From: Chloroflexota bacterium
GTDB taxonomy: Bacteria > Chloroflexota > Dehalococcoidia > Lucifugimonadales > UBA826
Length of the DNA: 11,931 nucleotides
Assembly (NCBI GenBank): GCA_002718095.1
Contig: PBDP01000007.1
Coordinates: 1-11,931 of the forward strand
Reading direction: 5' to 3'
The notes under the pieces are model-generated. The model was not told where the DNA came from and ran no database searches. It saw only the letters and a program-made list of their open reading frames with translations. The translations under genes were made by a program, and so were the position numbers. The stretch's first letter is position 1, and every line of letters starts with the position of its first letter. Of this stretch, positions 5,989 through 11,931 are shown in pieces.

Positions 5989-7095
5989 TTATTTAGGGAA
6001 AGCAATAACTCCGCGGCCGTCTTTTCCACTTACTAAATCATCATATGCTTCATTTATTTGATCTAATGAATAAGTTCTTTCGATTACAGTGTCTATATTT
6101 AATTTTCCTGTTTTGTAAAAATTAATTATTCGTTCAAATGTTATATGAGGAGTAACAGAACCATAAAATGAACCAAGTACTTTTTTGGAATTTCTAACCA
6201 TATCGACAGCATCTAGGTCAGCCATATCTCCGTCTGGAGCTAACCCAATAATAACTCCTGTACCACCTTTTTTAAGTGAAGCCATCATTTGAGTGATTAT
6301 TTGTGTACTACCAAAAGTGTCGAGGGCAAAATCAACTCCAAGCCCATCAGTTATTTCCCTGATTTTTTTAACGGGATCTTCTGATTTGGAGTTTATGGTA
6401 TGCGTAGCTCCAAATTTATAACTGAATTCTAATTTAGAGTCATTTATGTCTACAGCAATCACTTTCGAAGCATTCATTATTTGGGCACCTAAAAGAGCAT
6501 TTAATCCTACTCCACCAGTTCCAAATACAGCTATAGTTGCCCCTGGAAACATATCGGGTTGGTTTATTACTCCTCCAACACCTGTTGTGACAGAACATCC
6601 TATTAGAGCCGCTACATCAGTAGGAAAATCATCATCAATCTTAAAGCAAGCGCTTTCGGGAATAACAATTTTTTCCGCAAATACACCTAATTTCATCATT
6701 TGATATACTTCCTCACCATTTTCATCTTTTAGTCGTAAAGTCCCGTCATATTGTCGACTAGTACCTGTTGATCTATGGGTATCACATAGATTACCTAAGC
6801 CAGATCTACAAGCGTTACAAAAACCACAACTAGGAATAAATGAAAGGATACATTTATCACCTTTTTTGACAGAAGTCACATTTGGTCCAACTTCATCAAT
6901 TATTCCGGCTCCTTCATGACCTAACACTACAGGTAATGGTTGATTTTGCTCACCTACCATAAAATGATGATCTGAAGCACATACTCCAGCGTAAAGCATT
7001 TTTACTCTTACCTCACCACTTTTCGGGTCTTCTTGTTCTAAATCCTTTATTACTAAAGGTTTGTTTGGTTCATATAAAACGGCTGCCTTAACCAT
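5989..7095 (-). CDS. Zinc-dependent alcohol dehydrogenase, class III-like (copy 2)
   Basis: This 368-residue paralogue of the neighbouring dehydrogenase has the same zinc and cofactor plan: Cys39, His60 and Cys167 for catalytic zinc; Cys90, 93, 96 and 104 for structural zinc; GTGGVG at 192-197; and Asp216 for NAD. It differs from copy 1 mainly near the active-site entrance (residues about 45-57 and 107-135) and around 285-310, which suggests different alcohol substrates or kinetics, though that is inference. An AAAAGGAGA ribosome-binding site (7100-7108 on the minus strand) precedes the ATG at good spacing. It is 67 bases downstream of the acyl-CoA ligase and may be expressed from both the ligase promoter and a local one. 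Confidence 0.92.
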   Translation of the reverse strand: MVKAAVLYEPNKPLVIKDLEQEDPKSGEVRVKMLYAGVCASDHHFMVGEQNQPLPVVLGHEGAGIIDEVGPNVTSVKKGDKCILSFIPSCGFCNACRSGLGNLCDTHRSTGTSRQYDGTLRLKDENGEEVYQMMKLGVFAEKIVIPESACFKIDDDFPTDVAALIGCSVTTGVGGVINQPDMFPGATIAVFGTGGVGLNALLGAQIMNASKVIAVDINDSKLEFSYKFGATHTINSKSEDPVKKIREITDGLGVDFALDTFGSTQIITQMMASLKKGGTGVIIGLAPDGDMADLDAVDMVRNSKKVLGSFYGSVTPHITFERIINFYKTGKLNIDTVIERTYSLDQINEAYDDLVSGKDGRGVIAFPK

Positions 7096-7131
7096 TGCAT
7101 CTCCTTTTACTGTTAGTAGCTTTTTGCAGAC

Positions 7132-7161
7132 ACTTTATTACTTTATATGATATTGTGTCAA
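7132..7161 (-). promoter_or_regulatory. Candidate internal promoter for the two alcohol dehydrogenases
   Basis: On the minus strand a perfect TTGACA (7156-7161) begins one base after the ligase stop codon. It is followed after 18 bases by TAAAGT (7132-7137), a four-of-six -10 match. Transcription would start near 7125, about 30 bases ahead of the copy 2 start codon. The -35 is strong and the -10 is mediocre. Confidence 0.4.
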
Positions 7162-7162
7162 C

Positions 7163-8782
7163 CTATATATTGGATCCCTGAATACGTTTCTCTTTACCGG
7201 CCCATTCGCGATCTCTTAAGATATATTTTTGTATTTTACCTGTAGATGTTTTAGGCAAGTCTCCAAATTCAACATATTTTGGAGCTTTAAATCTAGCTAT
7301 TCTTTCTTTTGCGAACTCGATCAATTCTTCTTCTGTTAGGGTAACCCCATCTCGTGTTGTTACAAATGCTTTTGGGACTTCACCCCATTTATCATCAGGA
7401 ACTCCAATGACACTTACTTCAGCTACTCCATCATTTTCCATTAATACTTTTTCTACTTCTTGTGTTGATATATTTTCTCCACCAGATATGATGATATCTT
7501 TAGCTCTATCTTGTAATTCAATATATCCGTCACTATGCCATACAGCTAAATCTCCTGAATGAAACCATCCACCTTTAAATGCAATATCTGTTGCCTCTTT
7601 ATCATTTAAATATCCTGACATAACCATATTGCCTTGCATCACAACTTCTCCCATATGTTTGCCGTCTCGGATTACATCATTCATATTTTCGTCTACTACT
7701 CTCAAACTATCACCAGCTATCAAATAGGGTACCCCTTGCCGAGCTTTTATTTTTGCTAGATCAGCAGTTTCCATAGATTCCCATGACGGCTGAGGGGCGC
7801 ACACTGTTATCGGGCCATAAGTTTCTGTTAATCCATAGCCATGAATTATTTTTGCCCCCATTTCTTCTATGCTTCTTATTACGATAGGTGCAGGTGGGGC
7901 CCCGGCAGTCATAACCGTTACTTTACCTAAATCTTGTCCTGCAGCATGTTTACTCGTATACATAGCTGTTAGAACAGTTGGGGCACAACACATATTTGTA
8001 ACTTCTTCTTCGGATATTAGTCGGAATATTTCATCAGCTCTTACTTGACGCAAACATATATGTGTCCCTCCTGCAGCTGTTACAGCCCAAGGATATGTCC
8101 ATCCATTGCAGTGGAACATGGGAAGTGTCCAGAGATAATTTGTTGTTGAAGACATGGATGATTCCATTACATTTCCCAAAGCTGATATGTAAGCCCCTCT
8201 GGAACTATATTGAACACCTTTTGGTAATCCAGTAGTACCAGAAGTGTAATTTATAGTCACATGATCTTCTTCTGAATCTAGGTCTACAAAATGATCTCCG
8301 TCTGGAGAAGTTTCAAGAAATTTTTCATATTCAATAGAATCAATATTTTTATTTTCTGGCTCGGTATCAATTATCTGGACGAAACAATCTATATTTGTAA
8401 GTTCAGGTTTAATTTTTTCAATAATGTCGCCAAATTCAGAATCAAATACAAGCACTTTAGATTCTGAGTGATTTAGGATATAGGATATTTCACGGCCCGA
8501 TAAACGAGTATTTATTGCTACTAAAATTCCTCCTATTTTTAGAGGAGCAAAATGACCTTCTAACATTTCGGGTATATTGGGTACTAGGAATCCAACTTTG
8601 TCACCTTTTTTAATACCTTGAGCTTTTAGTGCTCCGGCTAGTTTATTTACTCTGTCCGAAAATTCTTTATAGGTATATGATTTATCTTTATATTTAACGG
8701 CAGGTTTGTCTGGATAGACGTAAGTACTTCTTTCTAAAAAAGAAATTGGTGTTAATTTAGAATAATGGGGATTGTTGTCCAT
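7163..8782 (-). CDS. AMP-forming acyl-CoA ligase (ANL superfamily)
   Basis: This 539-residue enzyme is expected to activate a carboxylic acid with ATP to an acyl-AMP and then to a CoA thioester. All core motifs are present: phosphate loop YTSGTTGLPKG (179-189), GYGLTE (315-320), the ATP-ribose aspartate in WFHSGD (Asp411), hinge region LQDRAKD (424-430), GGENIS (434-439), and the C-terminal TSTGK with catalytic Lys516. The N-terminus (TPISFLERSTYVYPDK) and length resemble medium/short-chain and methylmercaptopropionate-type ligases, including the DmdB group, more than long-chain FadD. The acid substrate cannot be assigned. AGAGGT sits five bases before the ATG. It heads the minus-strand group ahead of two alcohol dehydrogenases, which fits an alcohol-aldehyde-acid-CoA route, although no aldehyde dehydrogenase is present in the window. 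Confidence 0.92.
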   Translation of the reverse strand: MDNNPHYSKLTPISFLERSTYVYPDKPAVKYKDKSYTYKEFSDRVNKLAGALKAQGIKKGDKVGFLVPNIPEMLEGHFAPLKIGGILVAINTRLSGREISYILNHSESKVLVFDSEFGDIIEKIKPELTNIDCFVQIIDTEPENKNIDSIEYEKFLETSPDGDHFVDLDSEEDHVTINYTSGTTGLPKGVQYSSRGAYISALGNVMESSMSSTTNYLWTLPMFHCNGWTYPWAVTAAGGTHICLRQVRADEIFRLISEEEVTNMCCAPTVLTAMYTSKHAAGQDLGKVTVMTAGAPPAPIVIRSIEEMGAKIIHGYGLTETYGPITVCAPQPSWESMETADLAKIKARQGVPYLIAGDSLRVVDENMNDVIRDGKHMGEVVMQGNMVMSGYLNDKEATDIAFKGGWFHSGDLAVWHSDGYIELQDRAKDIIISGGENISTQEVEKVLMENDGVAEVSVIGVPDDKWGEVPKAFVTTRDGVTLTEEELIEFAKERIARFKAPKYVEFGDLPKTSTGKIQKYILRDREWAGKEKRIQGSNI

Positions 8783-8870
8783 GGATGACCTCTAAATGGT
8801 TATTAACGTTTATATACTATTGAAACTCTGTTATTTTATAGAGTGAAATTGACTATAAAGGTTTTTTAAA
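8783..8870. promoter_or_regulatory. Divergent promoter region
   Basis: These 88 bases separate the start of the minus-strand ligase from the start of the plus-strand amidohydrolase, so both operons must be driven from here or from further away. The DNA is AT-rich with several TATA-like strings but no well-spaced -35/-10 pair that can be chosen with confidence. An inverted repeat, ACTCT (8825-8829) and AGAGT (8840-8844), lies near the middle and could be an operator. Confidence 0.45.
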
Positions 8871-9734
8871 TTGAAAGCAATTGATATGCATGTGCACATA
8901 CCTAGGCAGCCGGGATTGCCTGATTCACATATGGAGAGCACACTTCGTAAATATTTTAGTGTCGAAGATAACTATGCAACTATTGAATCCATGGCAAGTA
9001 TGTATAGAAAATTAGATATGATGGCTCTTCTTTTATCTATTGATTCAGAAACAACCACAGGAGAAATACCTGACTCTAATGATTATATATCTAGCATTGT
9101 TCAAGAATACCCAGACGTATTTATAGCTTTTGCAGCGATAGATCCTTGGAAGGGGAATAATGCCATAGAAGAGTTAGAGAGATCAGTATTAGAACTAGGA
9201 CTTAAGGGATTAAAACTACATCCGGTTCAGCAAGCTTTTTTCCCAAATGATGAAAGAATTTACCCTCTATATGAAAAATGCTCTGCCTTATCTGTTCCTG
9301 TACTTTTTCATACAGGGATGGCAGCATCTGGTACTGGTACTCCAGGAGGTGGAGGATTGAAATTAAAATATAGTGCTCCAATTCCTGGTATGGATGATGT
9401 TGCAGCAGATTTTCCTGATTTGAAGATTATATTAGCTCATCCGGGATGGCCCTGGATTGATGAACAAATTGCTGTAGCGTTACATAAACCTAATATTTTT
9501 ATTGATCTTTCAGGATGGATGCCTAGGTATATACCTAAAAATCTTATTGAAGAGTCGGTTACACGACTTAATGGCAAGATTTTATTTGGGTCTGATTATC
9601 CTTTTATTACTCCGGAACGCTGGATAAATGATTGGGATAGATTAGATATACCTAATATATCTAAAGATTTAGAAAAGAATATATTTTTAAATAATGCATT
9701 GAAGATATTTGAAGATTTAAGTGAGGACGTATGA
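8871..9734 (+). CDS. Amidohydrolase-related TIM-barrel metalloenzyme (amidohydrolase 2 family)
   Basis: This 287-residue protein belongs to the group that includes decarboxylases and hydrolases such as ACMSD-like and 2-pyrone-4,6-dicarboxylate lactonase-like enzymes. Metal-site residues are in order: His7 and His9 in DMHVH, His147 in VLFHTG, His190 in ILAHPGWPW and Asp242 in FGSDYPF. LKLHP at 114-118 is another family signature. No signal peptide, so cytoplasmic. The start is TTG: a stop codon lies in frame 15 bases upstream, AAAGG sits nine bases ahead of it, and it preserves the first barrel strand. The next ATG (8886) would begin directly at the metal motif. It overlaps the following oxidoreductase by four bases. 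The reaction (C-N/C-O hydrolysis or decarboxylation) cannot be resolved. Confidence 0.88.
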   Translation: MKAIDMHVHIPRQPGLPDSHMESTLRKYFSVEDNYATIESMASMYRKLDMMALLLSIDSETTTGEIPDSNDYISSIVQEYPDVFIAFAAIDPWKGNNAIEELERSVLELGLKGLKLHPVQQAFFPNDERIYPLYEKCSALSVPVLFHTGMAASGTGTPGGGGLKLKYSAPIPGMDDVAADFPDLKIILAHPGWPWIDEQIAVALHKPNIFIDLSGWMPRYIPKNLIEESVTRLNGKILFGSDYPFITPERWINDWDRLDIPNISKDLEKNIFLNNALKIFEDLSEDV

Positions 9735-11275
9735 TATATGACTACATAGTAATTGGAGCAGGTGCGGCAGGTGCTGTTGTTGCAAGTAGGTTGTCAGAAG
9801 ATAAAACCAAATCCATTTTATTATTAGAAGCAGGTCCGGATTATCCTGATTTTGAGAGATTACCGGACGAATTAAAATTTGGATACGCATCTGGTACAGA
9901 TGTTATGACTAGTGATCATAATTGGCAATTTCTTGGGCAGCCAACTCCAATAGCTGAACCTATGTTAGTTCCTAGAGGTAGAGTTACGGGAGGATCCACT
10001 GCAATCAATGGACAAATTTTCCTCAGAGGAATGCCTGAAGATTATGATACCTGGGCATCTTTGGGGAATACGGAATGGAGTTTTGATAAATTATTGCCAT
10101 ATTTCCGTAAATTAGAAACAGATTTAGATTTCAGCGATGATTTTCATGGAACAGAAGGCCCTATACAAGTTAGGAGATATAAAGAAGACGAATGGGTTCC
10201 CATAACAAAAGCCTTTAAAGAATCAGTTGTTTCTGCCGGTTATCCAATGTCAGAAGACGCTAATAATCCTGATGCAACAGGTTTGTCCGCAACTCCTTTG
10301 AATAACACTAAAGGAATACGATGGAGTACGAGCCTAGGATATCTCTCGGAATCTAGGGATAGATTAAATTTAACAATAAAAGCAGACAGCGTAGTTCAGA
10401 AAATTATTTTTGAAGGAAAAAAGGCTGTTGGGGTAGAGGTGAAAAGTAAAGATGAAATATTTGAACTTTATTGTGAAAATTTAATTTTATCTGGAGGTGC
10501 AATTGCATCACCTCAATTGTTAATGATTTCAGGAATAGGTCCTTCAGACCAGTTAGAAAATTTTGATATAAAACTAATACATGAATTGCCAGGAGTAGGA
10601 AAAAACTTACGAGACCACCCGTTATTGCCAATCACTGTTAAAACTAAAGAGCATATTGAGTTTGATGGAGATTCTCCGAGAAATCAACATATTCTAAAAT
10701 ATACAGCTTCTGGATCGAATAGAAGAAACGATATGATTGTTATAATGCAAGCTTTAGCGACTGAAAGATTGGTTGCAGGCGGAAATTTAGATCCGATTGG
10801 GTTTAGATTACTACTTTCATTGTATTCAGCTGAAAGCGAAGGAGCTCTTACCTTGCGATCAACTGATCCTTCCGTACAACCTTTATTAAATTATAATTAT
10901 TTGGATACTCCTTTTGACAGATCGAGAATGAGAGAAGGTGTATTTAAATGCCTAGAATTATTTAAGGAAGATGCTTTTATAGACATTGTTGATGAAGTAC
11001 TTGAGCCATTGCCTGAAAACTTAGAGACCGATCAAGCACTTGATGATTGGATGTTGCGAAATGCAACTACAGCACATCATATATCTGGAACCTGTAAGAT
11101 GGGTCCTAGTACTGATGAGATGGCCGTTGTAGACCAAAAAGGACGTATACACGGATTAGAGAATATAAGAATTATAGACGCTTCAATTATGCCTGATTGT
11201 ATACGTGCTAACACAAATGTTACCACTATGATGATTGGAGAACGGATGTCTGATTTTTTAATTCAAAATGATTAA
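9731..11275 (+). CDS. GMC-family FAD-dependent oxidoreductase (choline dehydrogenase-like)
   Basis: This 514-residue flavoprotein would oxidise an alcohol group. It starts with the FAD dinucleotide motif GAGAAG (9-14) and LLLEAGP at 30-36. GMC signature 1 is at about 82-100 (GRVTGGSTAINGQ, then IFLRG) and signature 2 at about 256-270 (GAIASPQLLMISGIG). The catalytic pair is probably His450 in HHISGTCKMG and Asn494 in the ANTN motif. Length is near the family norm and it appears complete and cytoplasmic. The ATG overlaps the amidohydrolase stop (ATGA), so translation is probably coupled; GAGGA lies three bases upstream. The family includes choline, glucose, polyethylene-glycol and other alcohol dehydrogenases or oxidases; the substrate is unknown. 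trhO follows after 18 bases. Confidence 0.93.
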   Translation: MIYDYIVIGAGAAGAVVASRLSEDKTKSILLLEAGPDYPDFERLPDELKFGYASGTDVMTSDHNWQFLGQPTPIAEPMLVPRGRVTGGSTAINGQIFLRGMPEDYDTWASLGNTEWSFDKLLPYFRKLETDLDFSDDFHGTEGPIQVRRYKEDEWVPITKAFKESVVSAGYPMSEDANNPDATGLSATPLNNTKGIRWSTSLGYLSESRDRLNLTIKADSVVQKIIFEGKKAVGVEVKSKDEIFELYCENLILSGGAIASPQLLMISGIGPSDQLENFDIKLIHELPGVGKNLRDHPLLPITVKTKEHIEFDGDSPRNQHILKYTASGSNRRNDMIVIMQALATERLVAGGNLDPIGFRLLLSLYSAESEGALTLRSTDPSVQPLLNYNYLDTPFDRSRMREGVFKCLELFKEDAFIDIVDEVLEPLPENLETDQALDDWMLRNATTAHHISGTCKMGPSTDEMAVVDQKGRIHGLENIRIIDASIMPDCIRANTNVTTMMIGERMSDFLIQND

Positions 11276-11293
11276 TTACTTTTAGAGGAATTA

Positions 11294-11931
11294 ATGACTA
11301 CTTCAAATTCAGAATCAAATCAGAAAGAATGGAAGATTGCTTCTTTATATCAATTTGTAAAATTGAAAAATGTTGCAAATAAGCAAAAAGATTTACAAAT
11401 TGTTTGTGAACGAAATAGTATATTTGGCACATTAATATTAGCTGAAGAAGGTATAAATGGGACTATCACTGGAAGCCCAGACTCAATCGACGTAATCATT
11501 TCTGAGATAAAAAAATGGCCGGAAATCAAAACGTTAGAAGTTAAATATGCCTCAAGTACTATATCGAATTTTAGACGACTTAAAATTAAGCTAAAAAACG
11601 AAATAGTTACGATGGGTCAAGATAATGTATACCCTGAAGAGATTACAGGGGAATATGTAGCTCCCAAAGATTGGAATAATTTTGTTAAAAGAGAGGATGT
11701 TTTATTAATTGATGCTCGGAATGAGTATGAAACTATGATTGGACATTTTGAGGATGCGATTGATCCTCATACTGATACATTCACAGAATTTCCTGAGTGG
11801 ATTACAGAATTTATAGATCAGAATTTAGGGGATAAAAAGATAGCAATGTATTGCACTGGAGGAATCAGGTGTGAGAAAGCATCTTCTTATCTTAAATCAA
11901 AAGGGGTAGAGGAGGTATATCAGTTACAAGG
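11294..11931 (+). CDS. trhO: tRNA uridine(34) hydroxylase TrhO (rhodanese-like), partial at right edge
   Basis: The window carries the first 212 codons; the gene continues beyond the edge. The N-terminal part (about 13-110) contains the typical LAEEGINGTI motif (49-58). A rhodanese domain begins near 125, with LLIDARNEYE (137-146) and the active-site loop CTGGIRCEKAS, whose catalytic Cys is residue 187. TrhO (YceA) uses molecular oxygen to hydroxylate uridine 34 of certain tRNAs to ho5U, so it suggests aerobic life. An AGAGGA ribosome-binding site (11284-11289) lies four bases before the ATG. It is 18 bases after the GMC oxidoreductase, so it probably shares the same transcript. This is a housekeeping function at the end of a catabolic operon and may have no metabolic link to it. 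Confidence 0.9.
   Translation, partial: MTTSNSESNQKEWKIASLYQFVKLKNVANKQKDLQIVCERNSIFGTLILAEEGINGTITGSPDSIDVIISEIKKWPEIKTLEVKYASSTISNFRRLKIKLKNEIVTMGQDNVYPEEITGEYVAPKDWNNFVKREDVLLIDARNEYETMIGHFEDAIDPHTDTFTEFPEWITEFIDQNLGDKKIAMYCTGGIRCEKASSYLKSKGVEEVYQLQ

Noticed and set aside
7163-8782. Specific assignment of the ligase as DmdB (methylmercaptopropionate-CoA ligase)
   Set aside because: The resemblance is at subfamily level only and no other DMSP-demethylation genes are in the window.
8849-8854. TTGACT as a -35 for the amidohydrolase
   Set aside because: The matching -10 would lie within the gene.

Overview
The window is an AT-rich stretch of bacterial DNA with a transporter block on the left and a catabolic block on the right. 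The organism is probably a free-living aerobic heterotroph. The triple zinc ribbon, single membrane helix and proline/threonine linker on the binding protein, together with peptide-type ABC permeases, duplicated zinc alcohol dehydrogenases, an amidohydrolase and a GMC oxidoreductase, would fit a marine Chloroflexota (SAR202/Dehalococcoidia-like) genome. That assignment is inference from style; no taxonomic marker gene is present.

Layout. Positions 1-300 hold no protein gene. They carry the 3' part of a tRNA-Trp-like sequence on the minus strand (49-110) whose 5' part is not recognisable, plus short direct repeats, a pattern that can mark an integration site. Positions 301-2523 encode an unusual 740-residue protein: three cytoplasmic zinc ribbons, one membrane helix, a Pro/Thr linker and an extracytoplasmic family-5 solute-binding domain. 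A strong terminator follows. After a non-coding stretch of about 350 bases with a plausible promoter come two DppB/DppC-type permeases (2878-3825, 3844-4779). No ATPase gene of the transporter is in the window. A 36-base perfect palindrome (4802-4837) separates this block from a convergent minus-strand group.

The minus-strand group is transcribed right to left: an AMP-forming acyl-CoA ligase (8782-7163), then two tandem paralogous zinc alcohol dehydrogenases (7095-5989 and 5968-4859). A candidate promoter just after the ligase stop could give the dehydrogenase pair its own expression. Diverging from the ligase across 88 bases is a plus-strand group: a TIM-barrel amidohydrolase (TTG start), a GMC-family FAD oxidoreductase overlapping it by 4 bases, and the first 212 codons of trhO (tRNA U34 hydroxylase), which runs off the right edge.

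How it may work together (inference): the binding protein and permeases import an oligopeptide-like or other organic solute. The FAD- and NAD-linked oxidoreductases could oxidise alcohols to aldehydes, the amidohydrolase could hydrolyse or decarboxylate a cyclic or acidic intermediate, and the ligase could activate the resulting acid as a CoA thioester. The substrate cannot be read from sequence. The most unusual items are the zinc-ribbon/solute-binding fusion, the tRNA fragment next to it, and the patchy identity of the two alcohol dehydrogenases.
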